Source: Cyanophora paradoxa (taxonomy: Eukaryota; Glaucocystophyceae; Cyanophorales; Cyanophoraceae). Taken from it: a stretch of DNA of 49,215 nt. A program made the position numbers and the translations under genes. Shown here piece after piece: positions 1 to 9,412 of the stretch. Location of the stretch: positions 1 to 49,215 of the forward strand of contig QPMI01000463.1 in assembly GCA_004431415.1 (NCBI GenBank). The letters run 5' to 3'. The notes under the pieces were generated by a model that was not told the DNA's origin, did not search any database, and saw only the letters and a program-made list of their open reading frames with translations. Every line of letters starts with the position of its first letter. Within the stretch, counting starts at the first letter, position 1.

Positions 1-151
1 CGGAAGCGCTGATTGCTCTGTACGCGCCGCGATCGCGGCTCGAGAACGCGGGCAGCTCTGTCGAGGTGCGCGTTCTCGGGGACTGCCGGCCCCTTCCGGT
101 GGGCATCACTGATATGACAGGTGCGACCACGGTTGCATCGATGCCTTAAGC

Positions 152-394
152 TTGTGCCCTAATCTAAACAGCGCAGGGCCTGTTAGATTGAAGATCTATG
201 TTTCAGAGACGTGGCAGACAGATCTTCTGGAGGCTGCGTACCGTGAACTCGTCCGCAGCACATACCACGCGCACCCTGATGCGCTGATGATGTATCGATA
301 CGACCCAGCAAGTCGGTGCTTCATTTACCTCGAGTTCTTTGCCGAGTACTTCGAGCCGGTGCAAGATATCTTTCCGTCTTCCCTCGATTTCTGA
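152..394 (+). pseudogene. Degenerate copy of a small unrecognised gene family (copy 1)
   Basis: An open frame of about 80 codons without an ATG at the position where its relative at 1676-1852 has one (it opens on TTG and has a Pro codon where the start Met would be). Its middle matches that relative: VR, then a VSE-x-W segment, then an aromatic YxYxP stretch, and a closing S-x-x-DF before the stop. It lies on the opposite strand to the other two copies. I do not recognise the family. The lost start suggests a relic, though an upstream exon could supply one. Confidence 0.35.
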
Positions 395-1103
395 TCATGA
401 TGCGGCATTCGCGAATTCACGCTTGCGCGTGCACAGAGGTCGAGTCCAGGGCCATCCCCGGATGATCTGTACTACGTCGCGAGGGATTCGGTGATCCCAG
501 AAGTCGAGCACGCGCCCTTCCTGGCGACCGTTTTCGGATCCTAGCTATTGCCCGTTTCAAGGCCCCTAGCGGCCCGACAGCTGCATCTTATTCGAAGTCG
601 TGGCCGCCGGCGCCATGCACGCTATAGCTAGCCGCTGAGCGGAACAGAGATTCGAATTCGTCTGCGCAGAGATTGCTGTATTTTCTTAATTCGAATCCTT
701 TGCCGCAAATGAGCGTATCGGCCTTGGGACAACGCTGCCGCGGAGCGCTAGCGGTCGCATAAATCGAAGAGTTCGAATTCTCTAGAGAGCCATGTATGCG
801 AAAACCACTAGAGAATATACATGCTGGTCGAATTCGTATTCGAGACGAAGCCGGCGCCGTACGCGTAGTGCATCAGGAATAATGAAGCTAGCTAGCACTA
901 TACGTCGCCATTGAGCGGATGTTTTCCAGAGCAATCATGGCTCGCATTCGCGACAGGTAGTTCGAGGCCTGCGCTCGTTCTCCGGATCCCCGCGGGAACT
1001 GGTCGCCCGCGAGGTAGAAGAAATCACCCGGTGATGGTCCCTGAGGTTTCGATGTCTGTGCACATGCACGCGCACGCGTGAATTCGCGGATCCGGAAGCC
1101 GCA

Positions 1104-1296
1104 TCAGAAATCATCGTCAGACGCAAAGAAAGCTTGCACCGGCCGCTCGAATCCACTGGTTTCTGGGTTGAACCAATACAGCGCTACATTGTTTTTCGGT
1201 ACGAGAAACTCGCTGCACGCCCGCGCCAGCAGCGCGTCCGGCCACGACCCCGAATCCGGATCATTGACTTGCACAAGATCTGCACAGGCCCATTAA
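1104..1296 (-). pseudogene. Degenerate copy of the small gene family (copy 2)
   Basis: Read on the minus strand and ending at the stop at 1104-1106, this frame gives the same protein as 1676-1852 over its C-terminal half: FLVPK, an ALYWFNPET stretch, GFERPV and a final SDDDF. The N-terminal part is out of frame and has no matching ATG. Surrounding DNA (about 993-1300) is a diverged tandem copy of about 1572-1870, with a 6-bp insertion after the gene, so this is one arm of a local duplication of about 577 bp. Confidence 0.45.
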
Positions 1297-1675
1297 TTCT
1301 GTAAGAAATGTCTCTGAAACGGGATAAATGGGCACCTGACATAATTCTCCAATCGTCCGCTACAACATGCACCGCTACGGAGCTGTTTCCTTCATTAATA
1401 TTCTCGACTGGTGGCGTCGCGCGCAGACAAAGGAGTCCGCGCGTGTCGAGCGGTGGCGGCACGAGCGAAGTTATATCTAGAGCATCGCTGTTCTGCGTCG
1501 CTGCCGTCGCTGGTGCCTTTGAGAAACGGGCGGCCAATCTTGCCAGGTATCGTGCGGGCTCCGCTCCCGGCGGAAATTGGTCGCCCGTGAGGTAGAAGAG
1601 ATCGCCTGGAGATGGTCCCTGTGGTTTCGATGTCTGTGCGCATGCACGCGCACGCGTGAATTCGCGGAAGCCGCA

Positions 1676-1852
1676 TCAGAAATCATCGTCAGACGCAAGG
1701 AACTTTCGCACCGGCCGCTCGAATCCATTGGTTTCTGGGTTGTACCAATACAGCGCTACATTGGATTTGGGCACGAAATACTCACGGCACACATCGGCCA
1801 CTAACGCTTCCGGCCACGACTCCGAAACATTGATCGTGAATCGCACAGCCAT
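1676..1852 (-). CDS. Small unrecognised 58-aa protein, intact family member (copy 3)
   Basis: The intact member of a three-copy local family. The ATG at 1852 opens a 58-aa frame starting MAVRF, with a VSESWPEAL segment, a REYFVPK segment, an ALYWYNPETNGF core and an acidic SDDDF end. The other copies (152-394 and 1104-1296) keep the core and the C-terminal SxxDF but have lost the start or the frame. Conservation of protein-level features between diverged DNA copies suggests it was once under selection. No signal peptide, membrane segment or known motif is visible. Function unknown; a fragment of a larger spliced gene is possible. Confidence 0.45.
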   Translation of the reverse strand: MAVRFTINVSESWPEALVADVCREYFVPKSNVALYWYNPETNGFERPVRKFLASDDDF

Positions 1853-1915
1853 GCCTCGCACAGGAACTGCACAGGGGTTTTCTATGGTATGGCATCCTGG
1901 TCGCAAAAGCGACAA

Positions 1916-4900
1916 GTACCTTGCGTCTCTTCAGGGTCCTGGATGCCCCACGGGTAGTACCGCAAGTCCGCGAAAACGCTCACCTCGACGGAGCGGTTTG
2001 GCTCCGCCGACATCGCAGTAGCGATCGCCGAGACCGCCGCGCCTGAAGAAGCAGCCGACTGCCTACTCCGCTGTCGGAGCTGCCCCGCGCGAGAGACGCT
2101 CCTGTCAAGGGAGGCCGCACGGACGCACGCGCAAGGCCGCTATGGGTGCGGAAAGAAGGCCTCCGGCGCACCTTTTCGAGCGCCACGTGCCACGCTTCCA
2201 CGCCGACAGCACTTTGACCGCTTGCCACGCCGACAGCACTTGGACGCTAGCAGAACACAGCTCCAGATCCTGCGCTCCGGAAACCGCGACTTCGCCCCGG
2301 CAAGTTTGCCCCGGCGACTTTGCCCCGGCGACTTTGCCCGGGGGAACTACTCGCAGGGGGTACCCGTCCGACCACCGCACCAGCAAGGCTCCAACGGCGG
2401 CACCCGGCGGTCGGAGAACTAGCTAGAGCACGCGATCTAGCTAGCTAGAGGCGTTAGCACCGCCGGCTACCTCGGCGGCGCTCGGTCTGAGCGTTCGGTA
2501 CGCAACCATTGGCAGCCATCGGTCTCAAGAGCACCGATGTGGCAGCCGTACTTCGGTTGTAACGTAGCTGAAATCAATGCTTACCGCATTCAAAGCGCTG
2601 TGCGCTGCGCCCCAGCTCATAATGGTCGGGCCTGGGTGAAGTTGGCCGAGGTCGGGCCGCCCAACAACCTCCCCTTAAAAGCTGCAAATCGTCTCTAAAC
2701 GACCTTTTAGAACACTTGAACCAGTCAAGGCAGCCCGCATGCGTCGCTCTCTTGACGAGTTGTGCTCGCATCCACGACGGACCACAGAAGCTACCGGGCC
2801 ATCGGCGCTCAATGGATCCCATGCACTTATGCCTAGCTAAGCACATTTAGCACGGCAGCAGTGCTCCCCCGCGCGGCTTTCCTAGGTGGGGTAAAGACAG
2901 GTGTGGTAAAGTCAGCCCTAAGTGAGTGAAGTTGCAAGTTTACCATGTGGTAAACTTAATTCCTGGCTCCCAGTGTATGAGCTGGAAGCGGCGAAAACCG
3001 CCCCGGCCACGAGCTCGCTGAGCCCGCCGGGACACTGCTCTCACTGATTGAGCACCTGGCCCCGCGCGCGGGCCGGAATTCGAAGATTGAAATTTTCAAA
3101 GACGCACGCAGCGCGGCCGTGAGTTCAGGCCTTGAGCACCGCGAAAACGTCGGGCCGCAGCGCGAGCTCGAGCCTCGCTCCCGGCCCGCTTCATCAACGG
3201 AGCAACGGGACTTCGATGCCCGTGCCTGCAGTCCCCTCCGAGGCTGCGCCGCAGCCCTGAGCCTCGAGCCCGGACCCTGGCCAGCTGTAGCACGGACCGT
3301 CAGACAAGCCTCGATCGATGCATCGACGGCCCCGGCCCGTCAGCTGTAGCCACACAATTCGCGGGATGGTGACTGGCGAATTCGAAGCCACCGGACCGGG
3401 GTTCGAATTCGGGACGACCGTCGGACAGGCGCTCGGGGCCCCGGCCAGGCACTCGCAGAACCGCGCATGGCACTTGGACACCCGTCGATGCAGCTGCTGC
3501 CGTGCAGCCGGGCTGTGAATTCGAAAGCGCCGAGACAGGCATACGCATCCGCGCCGAGCCGCGCGCCGCGGCGCACTGCAACGCCGCGGCGAGGGTGGCT
3601 GAGCAGCGCTGGCAGCGCTATAGCTATATAGCCCGTCCATTGCAAGAGCAGTGCTGCAGCTGCCGTTCCGATTGGAACCCTGAGCACCGGCTCGCCCGGC
3701 CGCGGCAAACTCAGCGGCTCCCAGCGCCCGGCCTGACTGCACTAGCGCCAGCTGTGGCGCTAGCCTTGCCGCATTGCCGAAAGTTGGATCTTCGCACCAC
3801 GACATGGCCCTCGCAGCCTGCCCAGCGGCCCGCGAAACGCGATCGCACTGTGGCGAGGCGGTAGACCGGCGCATGCCATGATCATGATTATGAAGCAGCC
3901 AGCATGGGGTCCAACCCGCCTTAAGCTTGAGCTGGCGTTCACGTGCCGTGGCACTGCGGCACGCGCATGCCATCACACCGATCATGGTCCACGTGCGCGA
4001 AAATTGAACGCGCGCGGTCGCAGCGAGGCTCGGAAACTCGCTACTTACACCAAGCGATCGCGAGTCAAAACTCAGGCCTGCCCCGGCCTAGGCCGGCCGA
4101 CTACATTCAAAGGATTCCGAAATTCGAATTCGAACTTTTCGGAATTCGAATCGTTGAACTCGAAAGCACGCGCGCATGCGCACGCCGGCGCGGCGCAGGC
4201 CCAGCGACCAACGGACCGTCGGACCTCGACCGCGTCGAGATGCGATTCGCCTCGCATCGCCTGCAAGCAGAGCGCGGCGAATTTTGCAGAGCTCGAGCGC
4301 GGCGACTTCGCGACCCCCTACACGGCCCCCGGGGCCAGCAGCCCTGCACGGCCCCCAAGTTCGGCAATGCACCACGTGTGCCTTCAGCGTAGTGTGGCTC
4401 TGACGCGAAGTGCACGTGGCTACGGCCCAATCTCGCAATCGCGCTACGGCGATCCTGCGATCCAATCTCCGAGGCTCGCGATCACACTGCAACGCCGCGG
4501 CATGGAAACGAGCTCGCATTCTGCCCGGTGCCTCGGCGCACGCAGTTTCGCGCCACGGCGCAGACGCGGCGCCTGCCCCGTCACAGTGTTGCGCGGACAG
4601 GCCCGGGTTCCGTCTCGGTGCACGTGATCCTTGAGTTCGATACACTACTGAGCGATTTCGCTCCTGCGGCCGGCCCGGAATCTTATTCCCGGCAGTGGCG
4701 CGGCGGACCTTAAATTCTGCCCCGCAGCTTGGCCATTTGCGCACACAAATAAGCGTGGGACCGAACTCGATACAGTTATCGAGTTCGCACCCGACGGTGG
4801 CGACCCAGGATCTTATTCCCGGCAGTGGCGCATCCCGGAAGGTTTAGCCCGCAACGCCTAGCCCGCAGCCGCGAAACGTGGAAGCGCTGTCGCTGGCACG

Positions 4901-5507
4901 GGTCCTGACCAACGCCACAAGCCGCAGGCACACTGGCACATGCAGCCGATTGCAAGCGCTATGCTATGCAAAGCTTTTAAGCCGTGTTCGATTCCGAAAG
5001 CTTGACTGACGTACGTACACTCAAGCCTCGATCCCCTCGAGCTCGACGCTCGACGTGTTCGAGCCCGACAGAGCGGCACTCGATTTAATCGCAACTTGGC
5101 GAAACGACGAGCCCTTCGATGCGCCTGGCGTTTACGTATACATATACATATACGTAACCGGCCTCCGCAATCGCGATCGGCCACGCCCTGGGCCCAATTC
5201 AAACCGAAGACCCCCGTATCCGCGGGTCACGCGAGCTTGGATCGAGAAGAAAGCAGCTGCAGCTCGCGATCGGGAAAGAGAGACGGTCGTGGTTGTGCAT
5301 TGCCACGCCATGGCACCGTACTTTCGAGCTGCATTCGCGAATTTCTTCGGCGAATCACGCCGCCCCGATCCATTCACGCGCACGGACCCTCGTGGCTCCA
5401 GAGGGCCAGAGTTTTCGCAAATTCAAATGAAACCTCGAAGGTGGAGCACCGGGGACGGTGCTTCACCGAAGGGGGAGTGGTATCGAGAGCAGTTCGCTGT
5501 GCTACGG
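1916..5507. other. GC-rich flank without a recognisable gene
   Basis: About 3.6 kb in which open frames are short, overlap on all strands and look like GC-rich chance frames. It holds a three-fold 14-bp repeat (about 2297-2343), a 22-bp interrupted palindrome (2936-2957), a direct repeat of the word ATCTTATTCCCGGCAGTGGC near 4680 and 4811, an imperfect hairpin at 5441-5466, and many copies of TTCGAATTC-like words. Confidence 0.6.
2936..2957. repeat. 22-bp palindrome with 2-bp spacer
   Basis: Two perfect 10-bp inverted arms (AAGTTTACCA and its complement) flank TG. Two related GGTAAA words lie just upstream (about 2890 and 2905). It could bind a dimeric protein or be the centre of a small inverted element. 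Nothing around it indicates a gene start. Confidence 0.5.
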
Positions 5508-5532
5508 CTTCCGCTCTTCAGCGGAAGAGGAG
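5508..5532. repeat. Palindromic host repeat at the virus insertion site (copy 1)
   Basis: The 25 bp contain the core CTCTTCAGCGGAAGAGGAG. It can fold two ways: an 8-bp stem (CTTCCGCT/AGCGGAAG) around CTTC, or a 6-bp stem (CTCTTC/GAAGAG) around AGCG. Its last six bases are the left target-site duplication of the virus. The same core is found at 29744-29768 and 29867-29888, and shortened at 31710-31724. Confidence 0.8.
5527..5532. repeat. Left target-site duplication, GAGGAG
   Basis: GAGGAG directly outside the left TIR matches GAGGAG at 29714-29719 directly outside the right TIR. Six base pairs is the duplication length known for Polinton/Maverick integration. The first mismatch between the TIRs occurs exactly at these borders. 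Confidence 0.93.
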
Positions 5533-5613
5533 GCTCGCATGCAGGTAACCCCCACCAATTGCGCGCAAAAAAGCCGACCATGTCAATAAGCAGGTCTTAC
5601 ATCTCCCACAATT

Positions 5614-5644
5614 CTCAGTGCGAAAATCATAAATTCGCACTGAG
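5614..5644. repeat. Hairpin in the left TIR
   Basis: A perfect 11-bp stem (CTCAGTGCGAA and its complement) around a 9-nt AT-rich loop, 81 bp inside the viral end. The stem word CTCAGT recurs as CTCAGTAAG further in. It is mirrored at 29602-29632. Its position fits an integrase- or terminal-protein-recognised end structure, which is inference. Confidence 0.75.
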
Positions 5645-5901
5645 CCACACTATATTTTTCAAACATCTAACCCTTCCTTACTGAAACCAATCACGAAACC
5701 CTTTAATTCTCCATTTTTCTAATTCCTTACCATTCTCAGTAAGCCCTTTAACCCTCCCCCAATCTCTCAGTAAGGACAGTAAGACCCTTATTTTTACGAA
5801 ATGTTCCCGATCGTTTCCAAACTGTTTTCAGTTACCCAAATTGAAAAATCCAGGTAGACCCCACCAATTAAACAAGTGATCCCCACTTAAAGACTTCCCG
5901 A

Positions 5902-6240
5902 ATGTATAATGTAACAATGGCAAGCAATCAAGTAAATCTACCTGAGACTAAGCGGTGCAATGTTTGCGACAAGGTAAAACCGGCATCGAGTTATGCATTG
6001 CAAAAGCGTAGCTCAGGGAATGTACTTTTGAATTGGAGATGCAAAGTTTGCGACCGAGACTATCACAATTACCTTTATCATTTCGTGTTAAAAACGCGTC
6101 CGAAGATCGAAGTACAATCGAAGATATGCTCGCACTGCAAGATTGAGAAGCTTGCAAGTGAGTTTAATAAAAGACAAAGAACGAAGGATGGTCTCAACTA
6201 TCAATGCCGAGAGTGTTATAGCAAAACTCGTAAGAGTTAA
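5902..6240 (+). CDS. Double zinc-ribbon protein, left TIR copy
   Basis: A 112-aa protein with two CxxC...CxxC zinc-binding units: CNVCDK (residues about 19-24) with CKVC (about 47-50), and CSHCK (about 77-81) with CREC (about 102-105). The second unit, with its S-x-F-(x)n-DGL...CREC pattern, resembles the zinc ribbon found in phage and HNH/endonuclease-VII-like proteins; no catalytic His-Asn nuclease core is visible. It lies wholly inside the TIR, so an identical copy exists at 29006-29344. A second in-frame ATG five codons downstream could be the true start. Likely a nucleic-acid-binding protein, possibly expressed early. Confidence 0.75.
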   Translation: MYNVTMASNQVNLPETKRCNVCDKVKPASSYALQKRSSGNVLLNWRCKVCDRDYHNYLYHFVLKTRPKIEVQSKICSHCKIEKLASEFNKRQRTKDGLNYQCRECYSKTRKS

Positions 6241-6321
6241 ACCGAATTTCATTGTATATTTTTTAAAGCAAGTTTATGCATGAGCAAGCATGCCGAAAAT
6301 GCCCACCTGCACAAACTTGCG

Positions 6322-6383
6322 ACTTCAATCGAAATGTACTTCAATCGAAATGTACTTCAATCGAAATGTACGAATCGAAATGT
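6322..6383. repeat. 16-bp minisatellite in the left TIR
   Basis: Three exact copies of ACTTCAATCGAAATGT followed by a shortened fourth. The mirror copy is at 28863-28924. The open frame running through it (6280-6495) is an artefact of the repeat. Confidence 0.8.
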
Positions 6384-6513
6384 ACGATTAGCATATTTAC
6401 GACAAAGTACGACGATAGACCACGTTAAAATACACTCGCGCCCCGCCCACTATGCAAGATACATGCCTTTCTTATGCATGATCTATGAAAAATAACAATA
6501 AACCCATCTCTCT

Positions 6514-6777
6514 TTACATAGGAGCACTCACAGGAATTTCGCTTGCCTTTCGAACAGTCCCCCGATTAAACGCTTGCTCTACAATCGCTTCCTTTGTGAG
6601 TGGAATCGGAATTCCAGCACCAATACACGATTTAACTTCTTTGTCCACGATTTCATCCACAGCGATTCTCGCCCTATTATGAGCTACATTATCAATCCAT
6701 TCCTGAACAGAGAAGGCACAGTATTCCATTCCCAGTTTCTCGGTATCAGTTAGAACGACTTGGTAGATGTTCGACAT
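6514..6777 (-). CDS. Conserved small protein (87 aa) downstream of the fibre genes
   Basis: An 87-aa soluble protein. The central stretch has an EWIDN motif, an ARIAVDEIV helix and a GIPIP turn. It resembles in style short proteins encoded beside tail-fibre genes in phages of aquatic microbes, but I know no assigned function. It is the last gene of the four-gene minus-strand block: 9 bp separate it from the C1q-like fibre gene, so the two may share a transcript or use the AT-rich ATAAAGTAAAAGA just upstream. A fibre-assembly role would fit the position and is inference. Confidence 0.6.
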   Translation of the reverse strand: MSNIYQVVLTDTEKLGMEYCAFSVQEWIDNVAHNRARIAVDEIVDKEVKSCIGAGIPIPLTKEAIVEQAFNRGTVRKASEIPVSAPM

Positions 6778-6786
6778 TCTTTTACT

Positions 6787-7809
6787 TTATGTAACAGAAA
6801 TTAATTCGCCCGACCAGAAACAATGGGCATTTGTTGTATAAGCATGTAGTGCTCCTGAGACCAATCTTATCTTTATGGAATCCCCCGCTACCAGATTAAT
6901 CATGCATTGCATTGAAATAGGTCTGAAAGAACTTGATGTTGAAGTCCCCCCAGAATACCCAAGCATTTCAACCCCTGCATATGTCCCGCTACCATTGATA
7001 AACCACTGAACAGCGGTGTCTGCTGTATTTCCAGTTGTTCCATTAAATATAAATCTATAAACACCACTCACAGGTGCTGTAAAGACACCACTCGAAAATG
7101 AAGTCGATGTAGCCCATGAATACCCCCATGCAGTGACATCCCCTGCTGTTGTAAGGGAAGCATTCAAACCATAACAAAACCGTGGATGGTTTGGAGTTGA
7201 AAGATATGAATTTGTCCCATTAATAGTGAACCCATTCCAGTTATAAGTGGTGCTATTGCTTGGTCTTGTGTAACTTGAAGCAAAGGTAGAAGCAATATTT
7301 GCACCGCCTCTCTTAATTACAAAATTATCACTTGCACCCACAGTATCAATTGAATTCGTTTTGATTCCACCACTTGCTGTTAGGAGCCCAGTAAATCCAC
7401 CAGTGGTTGCATTCACAGCCCCATAAGAAGTTGCTGTCACTGTCCCATTCACACTCAGTCCAGTCCCAATCCATGCCCCGCCACTGTAAACTTGGAAAGC
7501 CGCCGAATTCCTATCAGCCGGATTAAAAGCCGTTTTGGAATCCTGTTGACCTTCATATAGATTTTCTTTGGTGACCAGCCCCGAAGAGATTGCGGGTCGA
7601 TTCGATACGATCATTTGAGTAGCTTTAACGAGTCCATCAATCTTGTCAGCTCTGAGTTCTTTGACTCTGAGTATGCTTTGGTCATTAAAAGAATCGGTTT
7701 TCGCTGTCTCAGTCGAAGGGTGGCTCGGAGATAAATCATAGACTGTGTGTTGGACATTATGGACAGCACTTGCACTCAAAGAAAACACAGGCGTGAATAC
7801 AGTTGACAT
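6787..7809 (-). CDS. Fibre protein with C-terminal C1q/TNF-like head
   Basis: 340 aa. The N-terminal half (to about 185) is low-complexity, Ser/Thr/Gly-rich fibre-type sequence with an early stretch rich in coil-forming residues. The C-terminal 130 residues fit a C1q-like jelly roll: an aromatic start (about 208), the GVYRF strand signature (about 248), a free-standing WFINGSG strand pair, a GDSIKIRL strand near 313 and an aromatic last strand (FWSGELI). C1q heads form trimers, so this is probably a trimeric receptor-binding spike. It shares strand and orientation with two other fibre genes upstream. No signal peptide is visible, consistent with assembly inside the cell. Confidence 0.75.
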   Translation of the reverse strand: MSTVFTPVFSLSASAVHNVQHTVYDLSPSHPSTETAKTDSFNDQSILRVKELRADKIDGLVKATQMIVSNRPAISSGLVTKENLYEGQQDSKTAFNPADRNSAAFQVYSGGAWIGTGLSVNGTVTATSYGAVNATTGGFTGLLTASGGIKTNSIDTVGASDNFVIKRGGANIASTFASSYTRPSNSTTYNWNGFTINGTNSYLSTPNHPRFCYGLNASLTTAGDVTAWGYSWATSTSFSSGVFTAPVSGVYRFIFNGTTGNTADTAVQWFINGSGTYAGVEMLGYSGGTSTSSSFRPISMQCMINLVAGDSIKIRLVSGALHAYTTNAHCFWSGELISVT

Positions 7810-7830
7810 CTTTTGATTGTTCTTTACTTA

Positions 7831-9294
7831 TTAAGCGAGAATATTATTGTTTTGGAGAGGTCCGACAGCAATCCAATGGAGTTTAAGGGTGCGATTGCTT
7901 TGGATCACACTGTTATAATTGATGTCCGAGTAACAAGTGAATATCGCAATCCAAGTGAATTTATTTTTGAACCCAATGCGATTTCCGAACTGATATTCAG
8001 CAGAGAGATATATGCTATTGGTGAAATCGACACTTGTTAAAATAATACTGTTTTCGAGAGTAGCAGTAATTACAGGATCACTAAAAAATGGGGTTGAGAA
8101 TGTAACGGTTCCCGATACTGTGGTAAAATCCCCTTTGTAATAGACTCCGGCAGGAATTACTACATCCATTGTCCCTTGTTGCACATATGCATTTGGATTC
8201 ACATAACTACCGAAATTCGTGAGCAACTCGATGCTGTGATTGTGAGTAGGTGGCGAAGTGGGTGTGTTAATTAAATCGTCATAGTTCCCGCTTGTAGCCA
8301 CAGCATGCAAGTTTGGTGTATTAACTAAATCTGTATAGCTCCCACTTGTAGCCACAGCATGCAAGGTCGGTGCAATAGGGGTGTTAGTTAAATCGTTGTA
8401 GTCACCACTTGTGGCAACAGCATGCAAATTCGGCTTAGTAAATAACCTATCCCATGTCCCATTGAAAGGAAGTGTAGATTCTGATATAATTACACTTTGA
8501 TCAATCCAACGAGGTATATAGCTTGTGAAATCGGGAGTTCCTACTAAATCATAGTAATTTCCTGTGTATGCTACACTACTCCAAGTCGGCTTCTGAATGA
8601 TATCACTCCACTTCCCACTAAATCCCGCCGGCACATCTGTAAGCTCCTTATAGCTCACCTTTTGCTTCGGTATAGACAGCTCAATGGGTGAGAATGCACC
8701 AGAAAGGCGATTTTCAGAGGTGAAATACATAAGACTTTGACTGTTAGGGAACTCATCCACGAGATTAAAGGTGAAATTCGTGGGCAATTCGAGTCGACTA
8801 ATTGGGGTGTTGTCGCCCAATATAAATTCGGCACCTGTATGCACGACCGGGTTTCTTTGGATATACATATTTGATGCACCTATTACAGGTGCCACAATAG
8901 GCACATCCGAATTAACGAGATTGCAAGTGATGGAGAAAATGGTTTTGGGGGCAAACAGATTGCAATCAAAGGTTATCGTGGCGGGATCAATAGTAGGATC
9001 GACATTTGAACAGATCTGAAACATCCACCCACCCACACAGTTGCAATTTAGATTTCGAAAGGCTGTGCCTGCCATCGCATCCACATAGCCGATCCCATTT
9101 GCAATGTCATAGATGTGACCAAACTCGTAACCGAAAAGGTCATTCCATAGGTTAGAAGCCATAGCTCCCATCACATAGCCTTTTAGATTAACAATTAGGT
9201 CATTGGATTCACTGGGTATATTGGCATGGGTTATATAAAATTGATTATCCAATACAGCATTCTTTACTGTCGTTTCTACTATGGGTTCCGTCAT
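7831..9294 (-). CDS. Fibre protein with SGxYxDLxNTP repeats
   Basis: 487 aa. Residues about 240-345 contain at least four units of the tail-fibre repeat in which a V-A-(T/Y)-(S/T)-G-x-Y-x-D-L-x-x-T-P core recurs; two units are identical over LHAVATSG. This repeat is well known in phage and large-DNA-virus fibres and builds elongated trimeric shafts. The N-terminal 200 residues contain several cysteines (CNC, CSN, CNL) and may be the virion-binding part. The C-terminal 110 residues are a separate beta-rich head ending in a WIAVGP motif. The gene follows the 1212-aa membrane-anchored fibre gene with 118 bp between. Confidence 0.75.
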   Translation of the reverse strand: MTEPIVETTVKNAVLDNQFYITHANIPSESNDLIVNLKGYVMGAMASNLWNDLFGYEFGHIYDIANGIGYVDAMAGTAFRNLNCNCVGGWMFQICSNVDPTIDPATITFDCNLFAPKTIFSITCNLVNSDVPIVAPVIGASNMYIQRNPVVHTGAEFILGDNTPISRLELPTNFTFNLVDEFPNSQSLMYFTSENRLSGAFSPIELSIPKQKVSYKELTDVPAGFSGKWSDIIQKPTWSSVAYTGNYYDLVGTPDFTSYIPRWIDQSVIISESTLPFNGTWDRLFTKPNLHAVATSGDYNDLTNTPIAPTLHAVATSGSYTDLVNTPNLHAVATSGNYDDLINTPTSPPTHNHSIELLTNFGSYVNPNAYVQQGTMDVVIPAGVYYKGDFTTVSGTVTFSTPFFSDPVITATLENSIILTSVDFTNSIYLSAEYQFGNRIGFKNKFTWIAIFTCYSDINYNSVIQSNRTLKLHWIAVGPLQNNNILA

Positions 9295-9412
9295 TATTTC
9301 TCTATTATGGCATACTACAAAAATTAGGATCGCTACATAACATTTGGAACATGTTCATATATTCTCCCTTCTCGCTGTGCCATTTCCGCCATAAAGTCTG
9401 CATTATCTTTTA

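Larger units (their letters stand above)
5533..6466 (+). repeat. Left terminal inverted repeat (934 bp)
   Basis: Matches the reverse complement of 28773-29713; mirrored positions sum to 35246 outside one indel. The only difference I found is a 7-bp unit (ACTCGCG) duplicated in the right copy near the inner end. Pairing stops at GATACATGC (6458-6466), after which only scattered similarity continues. It contains a terminal hairpin, CTCAGTAAG-type words (about 5735-5790), a complete zinc-ribbon gene and a 16-bp minisatellite. I compared by eye, not base by base over the full length. Confidence 0.92.

Noticed and set aside
6280-6495. 71-codon frame in the left TIR (and its mirror at 28751-28966)
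   Set aside because: It runs through the 16-bp minisatellite, has no motif and differs between TIRs beyond the repeat border.
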